Below, in pieces: positions 40,046 through 51,586 of a stretch of 64,000 bases of DNA. Each line of letters opens with the position of its first letter. Within the stretch, counting starts at the first letter, position 1. Where the stretch lies: the NCBI RefSeq assembly GCF_001640025.1, contig NC_031673.1, forward strand, positions 2,213,570 to 2,277,569. The letters run 5' to 3'. The stretch comes from Sugiyamaella lignohabitans (Eukaryota; Ascomycota; Dipodascomycetes; Dipodascales; Trichomonascaceae). The translations under genes were made by a program, and so were the position numbers. The notes beneath the pieces were generated by a model. It was not told the DNA's origin, ran no database searches, and was given only the letters and a program-made list of their open reading frames with translations.

Positions 40046-41788
40046 TACCTGTACAGAATTGGGTCTATCACTTTATGTGTGGGAGACGTACAAGTCTCAT
40101 GGTTGATGGGAAGGTAACAAGGGAGAGAAAGATAAACACTGGGATACCTCAGGGATCACCGATCTCACCCTTGCTATTTCTAATCTACTCGAGTCCTCTC
40201 TACTCTATAGTACAGGAGAATGGCGGCAAAGTTATCGGTTTCGTAGATGACATTACAATTTACGTTACAGGCAAAAGCAGAGATGAGAACACCAAGCGAC
40301 TTAGTAACATCTTACAGAAGTGTCATGAATGGGCAACGTCAGCACATACCGCTATCGACTACGGAGAAAAGCTGGGCTTCATGCATGTAGACAATCAAAG
40401 AACCTCAAAGAAACGACAGTTAAGGTTGGTTTTACCTTCAGGGGAGCGACGACAGGCTTCACCCACGCTCAAATTATTGGGAGTGACGTTAGATAGTCAG
40501 TGGAAGTTCTCCAAACATGTTGAAGCGATAGCGATAAAGGGGAAAATGGTCTTAGGAATTATACGCCGATTGGGGGGAATAACCTGGGGTGTCACAGGGG
40601 CTTCGATGCGCAACCTATACCAAGGCTGTGTAAGACCCATATTGGAGTACGCAAGTCCAGTGTGGTATCCTAAGATAACCAAACAAGAAAGGGAGCAGCT
40701 TCAACGCATTCAAAATACGGGATTACGAGCCATATTGGGTGGTTATCATCAAACACCCATCGATTGCCTCCATAGAGATACTGACATCATGCCTTTAGCG
40801 CAACGATATGATACCTTACAGGATAATTATATCGTGCGACTACATCGTAATGTGGATCCTGAGAACCCAGTTAATGCTGAGTCTACATGGTGGAGAAAGC
40901 ATATGGAACACAATGAGTTGGTCCAACGACTCTATGAGGTTCTACCCAAAGAGGAAATCTTTCAAGACCGGATTCGACGACGGAAACCGCCGTGGAAGAA
41001 AGAGGACATGGAATGTGAAAGTAAAGCCTGGAAGGTCAAGAGTGAACTAAAGAAAAAGATTTATCAAAGACATCACACAATATGGGAAACACAATACCGG
41101 ACGTCTGCAAAAGGAGAGTTTTACCGGTCATATACTCTTCCAAGGTTATATAATGCAGACCACAAAAACCCTTTGAGATATTTCTTAAATGAATGCTCAA
41201 AGAATGAACTCAGTAAACTGGTGCAGTTACGAACAGCCAAAGGAGCGTTTGGAATGTTCTTCAAGAGGTTTAAAATCAACAACCTACCCCATCAATGTGA
41301 ATGTGGAGAGGAAGAAGATGTTAAACATCTATTATGTGAGTGCCCAGTCACTGAAAATCATCGTCAGATCTTACGTGATGCTTCTGCGACGCTAGATCTA
41401 AAAGTCCTCCTTGATTCCAAGAAGGGCTTAAGAGCGGTATTGGCTTTTTTGGCCAAAGCTCCGCAATTACTTTAGACGTTGTTCTCTTATGGTAGAGATG
41501 ACTAGTACCGGTTTTTTCCCAGTAAGCGTTAATAAAGGTGTAAACCTGGTAGCTGAACCGTTTTCCCGTGTACTCATTAAAATATTATAAATCATTTTGA
41601 TATCTTAATGGGGAATCCAGTGGCGTCAAAAATATTGAATTCAAAAAAGCCAAAGTAAACAGCCTGTAATCAGGTAAAAAAGTGAGCAGTCCTCCTGGTA
41701 ATGTGTAAATGATGGGATTTGAAATTATTTGAATTGTATTAATTATGTATAGTATAGGACTTTAAACAAGATTTATTATTATTATTAT
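40046..41788 (+). mobile_element. 5'-truncated non-LTR (LINE) retrotransposon copy
   Basis: A 1.74-kb insertion flanked by a perfect 13-bp target-site duplication, AATCCAAATAGCC, at 40033-40045 and 41789-41801. It ends in a simple-sequence tail of ATT repeats. It lacks the 5' part of the element (endonuclease and first half of the reverse transcriptase), as expected from incomplete target-primed reverse transcription. The 3' untranslated part (41476-41770) recurs in two other copies in this window. Confidence 0.88.
40048..41475 (+). pseudogene. LINE reverse transcriptase, C-terminal fragment
   Basis: The frame is open from the truncated left edge; the first ATG is at 40075. It encodes the later part of a Tad/jockey-like reverse transcriptase: INTGIPQGSPISPLLFLIY (motif 4), GFVDDITIYV (the catalytic FVDD motif), LKLLGVTLD, and a thumb region ending ILEYASPVWYP. 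Near the C-terminus lies a cysteine-histidine knuckle CECGEEEDVKHLLCECP of the type found in fungal LINE ORF2 proteins. Motif A with the first catalytic aspartate and the endonuclease are missing, so the copy cannot be autonomous. The frame itself has no stop, suggesting a recent insertion. Confidence 0.85.
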
Positions 41789-43295
41789 AATCCAAATAGC
41801 CAAAGAAAATGCAAAAACCTAGAGTCACATGCTATATAAACGATAGCGTCTGAATGTAGTATAATTGGCCATTGCTATCATTATTGAACTCTCCCTGCTC
41901 GATAATTAACATCATGTTGACTGAAGGTACAGGCTGAAATAAAATCTGACGGATATACTATTCATCAATCGTCATCTTTTTTTTTGGGTTTTTGGTTTCT
42001 TGAACAGTGGACCTTTGCATCAGTATCAAGGGAATATGAATATAATGAACCTGGCTGGAGTAATAGCACATGTTCTACCTTCTCTCTGGCATCGGAGGAG
42101 ACTGGTTTTATTGGAATGAAAACTTCCAACAAATAATTATGTTTGAAAACAATAAGGGAAGAGTTGTGAGATTAGAAGAGCCAGGAGAGCTTTCTCTAAA
42201 TTTGAACTCATAGCTCCTCTGATACCACCAACAACTGTTTTCTAGGAGTAACTCCTACTGGGGATCAAATGCAACATCATCAGTATGGAGAGCCTGACCG
42301 CAATCTGACGGGAATGTTAATTCACCCAGTCTACATATAACTTGAAAGTTGGCTGCGAACCAGGTCAGAATCAAGAGTAGGCCCGAGTACCGGCTATTAG
42401 ATTGCATTTCATGCCCAGAGATTAAATAAGAATAAGGATTGATCCTCAACTGAGAATATTGGCTCCTCAGATAGACTCTTTAGTCAAGATATCTTATCAT
42501 GTTCACTCCGCCACGGCTAGTGTGTACTTGGACATCCATGGAATGGGCCGCCGAGATTATCAAGCTTTGGAGCTTGGGATCAAGTAGTCCTTTTCAACTA
42601 CCCTCTCACTAGATCACTGTCTAAGAGGATGAAAACAGATATTAATTAGTCCAGTCAGATCACTTCTTCAAAGCTGATATCTTACTCACTTAGCTGAGGA
42701 AGTTGTGCCTAGAAGAATGGGAGCACTATGCCAAGAGTGACAGTATAGCTCTTTTGATAAAATCAGCTTTATGCTTTCAATTTCTATCATCGAGCCAATC
42801 TATTTCCAATTGATTCCTATCGACTAGATTTTCGATGACCAATACAAAATATAAACATTGAGCTTACATATGCTGATATGTCATATTTGGCAAACATATC
42901 CAACTGACCATGCTCGCTTCTGCCAATTGTGACATCTTGGTTCTACTAATGAATAATCAGCTTGCGAGAACTTCTCCAGTTGGAAGGAGAGCACCACTGA
43001 TCTACTGATAAGATCATGCGTTGTGATGCTATGCACGCGAAATGCTACTGAAATCCACAGAGGACTGGATGCCGAGATCAAATCAAATCACATCAAATCA
43101 ATTTAAGTTTTACCAGCAATAATTATAGCCCGGGATGCATAAAATATCAACATCGAGCACATAGACACACTGCCTATATAATTCCATAACCATAATCGCA
43201 TACAATGAATAAAACTAGCCCATCGGAACTGGCATGATTTTGTTCTATATTATAATACAACCAAACATTACCAGAGAACATCAGGACCCCAAGCC

Positions 43296-43355
43296 CGACT
43301 CGAGTGCAGCGAGAGGAGCCACGGGGTCTGGGGCGGAGCCCCAGTCACCGGAGGC
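43296..43355 (+). repeat. solo GC-hairpin element, long type, diverged
   Basis: Forward copy, 60 nt, with a changed tip (CGAGTGCAGCGAG), GGA middle loop and a diverged tail (CAGTCACCGGAGGC). Confidence 0.8.
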
Positions 43356-44134
43356 AGAAGCGGGACCCCCATGTGTCCAAGCGAGATCTGGGAGCAGATC
43401 AGATCGATAGTGAGCCGATAAGACAATTGAAGCGATCAAAGGGGATTATAAGATAGAATGGCTGGCGAGGCCACCGCGAGAACAAAATTTTCATGCGAGC
43501 AGACAGACCAGAAAGCAGAACGTGCGAATCAGCGAGGTTCCTGGGTTTCTCGTTGGTCGATGGAGAATGCACGATCGTGCTTTAGCGAGATCTGCTGCCC
43601 CTTTAATGTGCATACAAATTTCACAGTGGTAGATCGGTTAAATCAGGGCGGGAAAGGATCCGTAGAATGGGAGGTCCCTCAGATAAGCAATCAATTTCCA
43701 CAAATGTAAACCATTTCAGTCTCTGAAGTCAAAACCGATAAAAGAAACCGCGACCATCCAAGAGGAGCCGCCTGAACGGAGAACAACCGCCAAAAGAGCC
43801 AGCTGCATGTCTCGAGTTCGAGAACATTATCTCATGCACGACGCTGCAAAGCAGATCACATCCTGTTCTCGACGATGAAAAAAAGGGCCACAAGCTATGT
43901 CTCATAATCGACCTCCAGCCAAGAAAACCCCAAACAAAAAACCGCAAAAAACCGCCAAAAAAACCGCCAAAAAAGAAGTTCAGTTTCAAACAAATCATGA
44001 AAGCCATGTCTGTCTAACTCAACACCCGGTAGTCATGGCAGCAGCCCCAGCATCCATCGGCCAGCAGCAGCCATGAGCCCATCATGCGGTGAATCGCGAA
44101 TCGCTGAATTCCACACGAGCTGGGGGAGAGACCT

Positions 44135-44270
44135 GCCTCCGGCGGCTGGGGCGTTGCCCCAGACCCCATTGTGCTCCGCTTCGCGGAGCATTCTTGGGAC
44201 CGACGACTTTCGACTCGAGCGAAGCGAGAGGAGCCACGGGGTCTGGGGCGGAGCCCCAGCCGCCGGAGGC
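44135..44270. repeat. composite GC-hairpin element (class AC)
   Basis: Reverse short copy 44135-44190 whose tip is a perfect 8-bp stem (TGCTCCGC) closed by a 3-nt loop, and forward long copy 44211-44270, 20-bp spacer. The middle loop of the short copy is AAC in forward sense and that of the long copy GGA. Confidence 0.85.
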
Positions 44271-44987
44271 AGAGCTCTCTCCCCACCGCAGGTTCAAACA
44301 TGTTTAATTCCCCGTTAATTAACGGAATGCAGCTAGCAGACAGTCCGTAGAGAGACCGGTTCATGAGAGAGTAAAAGCATGGAGATACGAGATTAACCGG
44401 AGATAGAGGGGGGAGGTGCGGCACGCCAGAGGACGTGGAGCAGAAGCAGAATCAGGACTAGCCAGACAGGCTAACCAGGCGGCCGCGAGAGGGAGGACAT
44501 TTTTTGGCAGGCAGTCAGGCAGATTAGTTCATTCCATGCAGCCGGTAATTGAACTAGGATCAGCCTAATTTAACCAATTCAGTAGGACCTAGCCGACAGC
44601 CGCCAATCCAATTAATTTCATTATCAGACGATTTACGGCGCCACATTCCACACCATGCCCGATCGGTCGGCGCCATCATGTGACTGGCGCGTCTGGGTGC
44701 CAGGAACCGTGTCCGGCATGCGTGTCTGAGGGTGAGGCGGGACCGTCTTGGATGTGAGTGTGCCTCAAAACCGACTGTTCCTAACCCCGGAATTCCCATT
44801 CGATATTTGTTGCTAGTACTTCTCACTATCAGGATCTTTTATCTTGCTTCACCACTTTTCACGCATTTTCGCTCCCAAAACGACTCGAATCCGACCTGTC
44901 ATTTCCCCCCTTTTTCTCCTGTCGCACATCTCAAACACCCCTGTCCTGCCTCAAATCAACTGAACTACCGCTCCTGGTCACGTCTAC

Positions 44988-45332
44988 GTACGTTTTTTAT
45001 TCATGCCTCCGGCGGCTGGGGCTTCGCCCCAGACCCCGTGGCTCCTCTCGCTTCGCTCGAGTCGGGCATGTGCGGTCCCTAGCTATGCTTGGTTTCGTTT
45101 GGCTGGGTCTATGGAGTTCCAGTTTGGCGTACTGGGCTCCTGGATTGATCCAAATGGCACGAAATGGATGCCTGGACGGCCAGAGGTGCTGGTTTCTGAT
45201 GCCAACAGGTCCATCCAAACCGCACGAGAACCCCCCACTCGCTCGCGAAGCGAGCACAACGGGGTCTGGGGCAGCGCCCCAGCCGCCGGAGGCATCAACC
45301 CACCTCCATTTAACCCTCACTAACCCTTGTAG
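44988..45332 (+). other. probable 5'-UTR intron of the HCM1-type gene
   Basis: A GTACGT donor at 44988 and CACTAACCCTTGTAG acceptor ending at 45332, 16 bases before the ATG at 45349. It contains two GC-hairpin copies. The signals match coding introns in this window, but no transcript evidence is available. Confidence 0.5.
45005..45293. repeat. expanded composite GC-hairpin element (class AC)
   Basis: Reverse long copy 45005-45064 (GAA tip and GAA middle loop) and forward short copy 45241-45293 (GCTCGC tip with GAA, AGC middle loop). The spacer is 176 bp instead of about 22; its right end (GAACCCCCCACTC) resembles the normal class AC spacer, suggesting an insertion into a standard unit. Confidence 0.8.
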
Positions 45333-45348
45333 ACACGTCGTTTCGAAC

Positions 45349-48300
45349 ATGTCGCCTGTGTCGGCAGCAGAGGCTGCGGCAGCGGCAGCAGCGACCGCCG
45401 CGGCAGCTGGATCTGTTAGCGTGGCTACGGACTCTAATGGTGCTGGTCGCTATCGTCACTCGGATATGGGCAAGTTGGGCCACGGTCACGGATTTCGTGG
45501 CACTAGTCAGGGCCAGAATCACATCATGCTTCCTAACACCAATACTACCAGTGGTAATAGTAATAATGGTAGTGGTGGTAATGGAGCTGACAGTAGTGGG
45601 AATGGATCAACTGGACTCGTTGATGGTCCGGCGCCTGTAAAGTACGGGAATTCAGCTCCACTGCCTACTCTTAACTCGAATCTTCTCAAATCGCTTACTT
45701 CAGTCCATCTTCCACCTCCCCCTTCCAGCTCGCGACACGGTTTGCATCTTCAATCTCAACACAATAACACCGGTAATAGTAATAATTCTAACAGTATTCA
45801 CAATTCGCGTCTTATGACCCCGTATCAAGGCAAGAACGATCACATGGTTCTTCAGGACGTTACAGGCATGGCTCTTAATACACCACCACAATCTCAGAAT
45901 AGAGCAGCTGGCTCTGCCAATAATGCCAATAGTTTCATGGCCAACACTCCTCTTGGAAATAGAAAGGGTACTAGTAATGAAAATACCAGCAATAACGGAA
46001 ATAATAATGGCGGTGCCAATGGCGGTCTTAGGCCCAGGTCTGGCTCGTTTGGTTACATGTCAGGAAGTCATGCTACTCATGGACGTAATGGCAGTGATAA
46101 AGAGAATATCAGCGTGTTTGCCAGTCATATGATGTCACCAGCTGCTTCTTCGCCTTTGTACGAAAGAAAATTCGACTCCTCCAACACTAATGGTTCTTTA
46201 AATTATCGTAATGCCTTCAATCCCAAACCTTCTCCATCGTCAGCATCATTAGGACAGTTTAATGAACTGCCTCCGCCACCACCTAATCTCGATCGAACAG
46301 CGCTAGGTCCCTCGGTGAAGAAACACTCGTCTCATAATATATCAGGTTCACCTGTCTACCAAACATCTTCCACTTCGTATGATTATTCGCATGCCATCAC
46401 CACTGCTACAGCCAACTCGGCTATTCCTAGTCTGTCGGATGAACCATTTGTAATTCCCGAACCCAAAGATATGCCTCCAATTATTGACGACGGCACTAAA
46501 CCTCCGTATTCATATGCCACTTTAATCGGGATGGCCATTCTACGTGCTCATGACCGCAAACTCACGCTTTCTCAGATCTACAAGTGGATCATTGACACTT
46601 TTCAGTACTATAAAAACGCCAAAGGTGGCTGGCAGAACTCGATTCGTCATAATCTCAGTTTAAACAAAGCATTCGAAAAGCAAGAACGTCCTGCTTCTGA
46701 CCCTGGAAAGGGTAATTACTGGACGGTCGTACCAGGATGTGAAGCTCAGTTCATCAAAGGCAAAATAAACACCAAACGAAGCCATACACATATTGGCGTA
46801 ATGACCAGCTCTCTCATGCTGGGTGATGTAGTCATGCCTTCAGGATCGTTTTCTGGAGATATGTTGGGTTCATTCAACGGGGTTTACGGTGATACTAGAC
46901 TCCGAGCATTACCCATGACAACTAGTTCCAGCCATGGCAGTGGCATCAGTATCAGCAAGACCACCAGCAGTTCCACCGTCATCTCCAGCAGTGTTAAAGA
47001 CGGTAACGGCAACGGCAGTGATAGTAAACTGCCACTTGTAACCATGTCGACTATTTCTGGTGGACAAAATAGGAACAGTTCTTTGCCACTTGCTTTATCC
47101 AGTTACACCCACACTATGGATACATTGACAGCGGGTCGACTTCCTGATACTGTTGTTGAACCACTTTCTGTGAAGAACGGATCTAAAGTTCCAGGTATTA
47201 AGACACGGGAAAGTAGCAGCACTGATGTAGAGCCAGATTCGGACGACGAAGATAACCAAAGCCTTAGCGGCGGCGATCGTAAAGGCGACCATGATGACAT
47301 TGATGACCGAACAGACGTTGACAGCGTCGAAGCTGATCGCAATAGCGACGATGATGATGATGATATCAACGAAGACAACAATAATGACTCTAATTACACA
47401 GTAGTGCGCTCTACTCACTCTAGAACAGCTTCAGCTAGTACCTCGACAGCCACTTCTATGAGTGAAAGCGGTCTGACTGAAAGTGCTACTACTGCTACCT
47501 CACTTAGCGCTATGTCGTCAAGTTCAGGATCAACCTCGAGACCATCTCCTCAACGATCGATTTTCAGCCCTGAGAACATTCGCCTCAAAATAACTGCTTC
47601 TGGACGGTCAGAAATCGGGTTCGATGTGAACCCTGGTGCCATTCCATCGCCATTAAAACGTTCCAGCACAGTCATTGGCTTACAGCATTTCTCAAGCACC
47701 AATGTCTATGCCGAATCACCTGTTCGCAAGAGACGCATCAGTGGGCTGTATTTCGACCATGATGAGTCTCTCGACTCTAACAGTTCCAGTGCAAATTCTA
47801 GTAGTGGAAATCCTGTCAAAAAGAGAAAGCTGGGTTTGCTTGACCACGACGATATTCCTCTACTAGCAGCCCCATCTGGTCCATGGTTGCCATATAAGAG
47901 CTCTCCTGATGACAATCAATTGGCTCATCTTCATAATCACACATTAGTAAGCGCTTCGCCGAATGGCGGTCATCTTTTTCAGCAACAGTTGCTGCAAGCA
48001 GCTTCTGTAGGAGGCAACAACACTTCTATCTCTGGCAACGGTCCCGGCATGTCCAAAGTACCCATAACACCATTGCGAAGCAAGTCTGTAGCACTTGGTG
48101 ATTTAAAGTCGTCGACATTGCTGCCACCACCTTCACCCAATCATAGCTCATTCTCGCCATCGTCGAACGCGATTCTCGGTGCATCGGGGTCTGGATCTGC
48201 CACTCGCCGTGCTCTTTTCAAGACATTTGCATCGCCCTCAAGAACGTTTGAAGACCTCATGGCATCTCCCAGCGGGTTCAGTCTGAGGTACCACAACCCG

Positions 48301-48684
48301 CCATTCTTTGACGATGACGACGTCATCTCGCGAGCTTGTTTCGGGTCCCCTGACAAGCGCGAGGCCAAACGAAGACAGTACTACGAACACTCTGGCGTCA
48401 CTGGATTCTCCATAGACTCTCTAGAGAGCGTTACCGACGTCTTCGGTGTGGACATTTGTCAAGTAGTGCGACGAGCTGTAGAAGCCAACGACTCAAAAGA
48501 CAACGAGCAACTGTTCGACCATGATGACGACGAAACCGTCAAAATGAGCTCTTCGTCGTCTGGCTCCTTCTCGCCCAAACGGACTCCACTACGCCGCCGT
48601 GAGACGGCTCCCTCCGAGTTTCTGACTTTTGACTCTCCCATCAAGACTGAGACCTCCTTCTCCCCCAAATACTCCGGCCGCTAG
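45349..48684 (+). CDS. HCM1: forkhead transcription factor, HCM1/Sep1 type
   Basis: 1111 aa from the ATG at 45349 ([14 protein letters not shown]). The frame is open for 93 further codons, but these cover a repeat pair inside a probable 5'-UTR intron. A long Ser/Asn/Gly-rich N-terminus precedes one forkhead domain at about 384-472 ([31 protein letters not shown] ... [17 protein letters not shown] ... GNYWTVVPG), with the recognition helix NSIRHNLSL intact. No FHA domain is present, which separates it from Fkh1/2 and Fhl1 and favours Hcm1/Sep1. An acidic block lies near 640-680. Hcm1 drives S-phase genes for spindle and chromosome segregation. It is about twice the length of yeast Hcm1, mainly through disorder. 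Confidence 0.82.
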   Translation: MSPVSAAEAAAAAAATAAAAGSVSVATDSNGAGRYRHSDMGKLGHGHGFRGTSQGQNHIMLPNTNTTSGNSNNGSGGNGADSSGNGSTGLVDGPAPVKYGNSAPLPTLNSNLLKSLTSVHLPPPPSSSRHGLHLQSQHNNTGNSNNSNSIHNSRLMTPYQGKNDHMVLQDVTGMALNTPPQSQNRAAGSANNANSFMANTPLGNRKGTSNENTSNNGNNNGGANGGLRPRSGSFGYMSGSHATHGRNGSDKENISVFASHMMSPAASSPLYERKFDSSNTNGSLNYRNAFNPKPSPSSASLGQFNELPPPPPNLDRTALGPSVKKHSSHNISGSPVYQTSSTSYDYSHAITTATANSAIPSLSDEPFVIPEPKDMPPIIDDGTKPPYSYATLIGMAILRAHDRKLTLSQIYKWIIDTFQYYKNAKGGWQNSIRHNLSLNKAFEKQERPASDPGKGNYWTVVPGCEAQFIKGKINTKRSHTHIGVMTSSLMLGDVVMPSGSFSGDMLGSFNGVYGDTRLRALPMTTSSSHGSGISISKTTSSSTVISSSVKDGNGNGSDSKLPLVTMSTISGGQNRNSSLPLALSSYTHTMDTLTAGRLPDTVVEPLSVKNGSKVPGIKTRESSSTDVEPDSDDEDNQSLSGGDRKGDHDDIDDRTDVDSVEADRNSDDDDDDINEDNNNDSNYTVVRSTHSRTASASTSTATSMSESGLTESATTATSLSAMSSSSGSTSRPSPQRSIFSPENIRLKITASGRSEIGFDVNPGAIPSPLKRSSTVIGLQHFSSTNVYAESPVRKRRISGLYFDHDESLDSNSSSANSSSGNPVKKRKLGLLDHDDIPLLAAPSGPWLPYKSSPDDNQLAHLHNHTLVSASPNGGHLFQQQLLQAASVGGNNTSISGNGPGMSKVPITPLRSKSVALGDLKSSTLLPPPSPNHSSFSPSSNAILGASGSGSATRRALFKTFASPSRTFEDLMASPSGFSLRYHNPPFFDDDDVISRACFGSPDKREAKRRQYYEHSGVTGFSIDSLESVTDVFGVDICQVVRRAVEANDSKDNEQLFDHDDDETVKMSSSSSGSFSPKRTPLRRRETAPSEFLTFDSPIKTETSFSPKYSGR

Positions 48685-48825
48685 CCCTGGACCCTGCTTC
48701 CTATTATTTATTCCATTTTTCAGCTTTTAATTTTTTCTCATTTGATGTTTTACTAGGTATAATGATTTGTATGTTCTTTTTCGGTTAATGTGATATCTCT
48801 ATTTCAACTCTTCTGGCTCCCTTTT

Positions 48826-48956
48826 GCCTCCGGCGGCTGGGGCTTCGCCCCAGACCCCACTGCTCCTCTCGCTCCGCTCGAGTCGTTGCCGACCCCAAGT
48901 GGCCTCCTGCAAAGCAGGAGCTACGGGGTCTGGGCAGAGCCCCAGCCGCTGGAGGC
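48826..48956. repeat. composite GC-hairpin element (class AB)
   Basis: Reverse long copy 48826-48885 (tip loop GGA, middle loop GAA in forward sense), 18-bp spacer, and forward short copy 48904-48956 (CTCCTGC/GCAGGAG tip with AAA loop; one G lost in the middle stem). It sits between the convergent 3' ends of HCM1 and BUD31. Confidence 0.85.
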
Positions 48957-49005
48957 AGGCCCAGATACCAAGTACAAATAAATAAATAAATAAAAGTAGT
49001 ACACT

Positions 49006-49667
49006 TCAGTCAGTGCTGGCGCAACCTCGACAGCCACAGGTGATGCATTCGACGGGTTTATCGTCTTTGAGCTGTGCTCTGGGGACTCGACAGATACACG
49101 TGGACCCGTGGGTGTTTTCTTTAGTTTGGATACACCGGATACAGCACAGGTTCTCGTAGCCTTGTTTCTTCCATTTGGCAATGAGGTTGGCATCTGCGTA
49201 TCTGTTTTTCAGTAGCCACTGGTACAGGTCAGACGAGATGGCCTCCTTTTTGTAATACAGGTCATAAACATACCGACTTCGTTGGTGATGGATCTGGAAG
49301 ACCTCGTGGAGAGCCTCGTTTCTCGATTTGCCATGTGGAGATTTTGTTTCAGCTAGATATCAGGTTAGAACATGTACTTATGGTGCAAAGGTAATAGATC
49401 CACCAGCTGTGAGACAATCCTGATGATTGTCACCGAGCAACAGTTGGATGACCCCATCTTGGCATGGTCAGAGGAGCTTTTTTACTAGTTTCGAAAGCAA
49501 GCAGACCTGATTAAAACGAGGCAAGACGGGCTAGAGTTTCTACCAGTCACGACAATATTTCACCACTTACCATCTTTGAGCCTGTTTTCGTACTCGTTCA
49601 GAGTATCTTCAATATCCTTAAACCCCTCAGGGGCCCGTTTCATACGATTCGTCTTGATTTTGGGCAT
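49006..49667 (-). CDS. BUD31: spliceosomal protein Bud31/Cwc14 (G10 family), two exons
   Basis: Exon 1 is 49667-49571 and exon 2 is 49352-49006 on the minus strand. The 218-nt intron (49570-49353) starts GTAAGT and ends TTCTAACCTGATATCTAG. The product is 147 aa. It begins MPKIKTNRMKRAPEGFKDIEDTL and reads ETKSPHGKSRNEALHEVFQI across the junction. The cysteine-rich end is NLCCIRCIQTKENTHGSTC followed by VECITCGCRGCASTD. This is the near-invariant G10 family: a component of the Nineteen/NTC-related part of the activated spliceosome with three zinc ions bound by the C-terminal cysteines. No single long open frame reveals the gene because of the intron. Conserved leucines are encoded by CTG. Confidence 0.95.
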
Positions 49668-50388
49668 TGAATCGATGCTGTCTAGTAACTGAACTCGATG
49701 CTGTGAAATATTTCAGTGATGTGATTCGAAATGATGATCTGCATTTCACGGTTTAAAATGTGCGACATTTCGACAGTTACGTAAGATCAGCTACGTCCAT
49801 ATAACTTAACGAGTATGACACTTTTTTGAACAGAACAAGCCACTCAGTTAATGAAAATGGCTGATCGAATGATAGCTGAATTTAATAGCAGAAATAATAA
49901 TAATTATAGTATTTAGGGTCTGATAAAACGCTGTAACTGTACATCACGTAACCTTAAGGTGTTTGAAACCGGCTGATCTGTTAGAGTCTCCATCATTGCA
50001 AGAGAGCAGGGATCGCAGACACAAGGACTCGAGCGCAGTGAGAGGAGAAACCGGGGTCTGGGGCGGAGCCCCAGCCGCCGGAGGCCGCACCACCCGTCAA
50101 AGAAGAAATCATGTCACAAAACCCTTCAATTTGGTATTGTCTGGTACGAGTTGGTCGAGTGGTGGCTACCTTTCAGCGGGTCTGATTTTGTATATAGCGA
50201 AGTACGATGGTCTATTATTCACAGGCTGGCTGTATGTGCTTCTCTTGGAGAAAATTTCAAGATGTTTATAGAAACGCCATAGGATCAATCATAACTTGTT
50301 CAAAGTAATTGATGCAAAACATTCCAGAACCCATCATTTATGTACCACAAGGGGAGCCTGAAGAGGGTCCAGTTATCAAATCATGAAA
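49668..50388. other. intergenic stretch upstream of BUD31
   Basis: About 720 bp with the BUD31 promoter and one solo GC-hairpin copy at 50026-50085. No gene is recognised. Confidence 0.45.
50026..50085 (+). repeat. solo GC-hairpin element, long type, diverged
   Basis: Forward copy of 60 nt starting GGACTC, tip CGAGCGCAGTGAG (outer stem kept by a G-T pair), GGA middle loop. Confidence 0.8.
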
Positions 50389-50399
50389 AATTAATGGTA

Positions 50400-51175
50400 A
50401 ATCTTTTTTAAAGTCCTATACTATACATGATGAATAGAATTCAGAAAAAAAAAAATTACAAATCCCATCATTTACACATCACCAGGAGGACTACTCGTTT
50501 TTTACCTGATTACAGGCTGTTTACTTTGGTTACTTGAGTTCAGTATATTTGACACAAGTGGATTCCCCATTGAAATATCAAATGACCTATATTTCAACGA
50601 GTACACGGGAAAACGGTTCCGCTACCAAGTCTACACCTTAATATCGTTTAATGGGAAAAACTGGTACTAGTCATCTCTACCATAAGAGAACAATGTCTCA
50701 AGAAATTGCGGTACTTTGGCCAAAAAGGCCAATACTGTTTTAAGCCATTCTTGGAATCAAGGAGAACTTTGAGATTGAGCGTCGCAGAAGCGTCACCCAA
50801 GATCTGACGATAATTTTCAGTACCGGGCACTCACATAATAAAGATGTTTAACATCTTTTTCCTCTCCACATGCATATTGATGGGGTCAGTAGTTGACTTT
50901 AAGCTTCTTGAAGAGCATTCCAAACGCTCCTTTGGCTGTTCGTAGCTGCACCAGTTTACTGAGTTCATTTTTGAGCATTCATTTCAGAAATATCTTAAAG
51001 GGTTTTCGTGTTCTGCATTATATAACCTTGGGAGAGTATATGACCAGTAAAGCTCTCCTTTTGCAGACGTCTGGTATTTTGATTTCCATATTGTGTGATG
51101 ATGTTTTTGATAAATCTATTGCTTTAGTTCACTCTTGACCTTCCAGGCTATACTTTCACTTTCCTTGTCCGTTTC
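50400..51175 (-). mobile_element. second 5'-truncated LINE copy, decayed
   Basis: The minus strand matches the 3' ~780 bp of the LINE at 40046-41788, from the segment encoding the C-terminal region (ESIAWKVKSEL-like) through the zinc-knuckle area (TENYRQILGDASATLNLKVLLDSK) to the 3' end. It is bounded by an 11-bp direct repeat AATTAATGGTA at 50389-50399 and 51176-51186, a likely target-site duplication. Frameshifts and stops break the reading frame, so this copy is older than the first. Confidence 0.8.
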
Positions 51176-51269
51176 AATTAATGGTATATAAATAATTCAA
51201 TTTGAAGCTCAATTCAGAGTCAAAACTTAGAGACAAGCCAGGAAAACTAAATCAGCAAAAAAAAGAAGG

Positions 51270-51367
51270 CTCCTTCTAGGGGGGTCGAACCCCTGACATT
51301 TCGGTTTCATGATTACAAGTGTAATCCAGATAAAAGCCGAACGCTCTACCAACTGAGCTAAGAAGGA
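51270..51367 (-). tRNA. tRNA-Lys (anticodon TTT) with 25-nt intron
   Basis: On the minus strand the acceptor TCCTTCT pairs with AGAAGGA; D arm TAGCTCAGTTGGTAGAGC; anticodon stem TTCGG/CCGAA with loop CTTTTAA interrupted after position 37 by a 25-nt intron (51330-51306). Anticodon TTT. T arm CAGGGGTTCGACCCCCCTAG. Mature length is 73 nt. A run of eight T follows on the minus strand (terminator). Confidence 0.93.
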
Positions 51368-51586
51368 AGCTCTTGGCGTGTGGCTCTCACTTTGCCAGTA
51401 GGCCTAGACCATGATAAATGTCGTTTGTCAACGAAAAAGAAGTGGAAATTCAGCTCATCATGAGAATCAGTCCACTAAGATTAGAGAATTGGCACCAAAA
51501 ACAAAATTTTACGCCTTATGCACAAATATCATGTGACTCTTTGGAGTAGACCCAAATACATCTGTGAAACAAATTTTTCACGAGCA

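Larger units (their letters stand above)
41802..45348. other. 3.5-kb gene-poor region and HCM1 upstream region
   Basis: No conserved open frame was recognised between the LINE and the forkhead gene. It contains GC-hairpin copies at 43296, 44135/44211 and 45005/45241, A/C-rich sequence around 43.9 kb with repeated AACCGCCAAAAA words, and the probable 5'-UTR intron of HCM1. The 41.8-43.2 kb part is plain AT-rich sequence, possibly old decayed material. Confidence 0.4.

Noticed and set aside
45070..45348. Upstream extension of the HCM1 frame
   Set aside because: 93 codons cover repeat sequence and a probable intron; the peptide is repeat-derived and the ATG at 45349 follows a clean acceptor.
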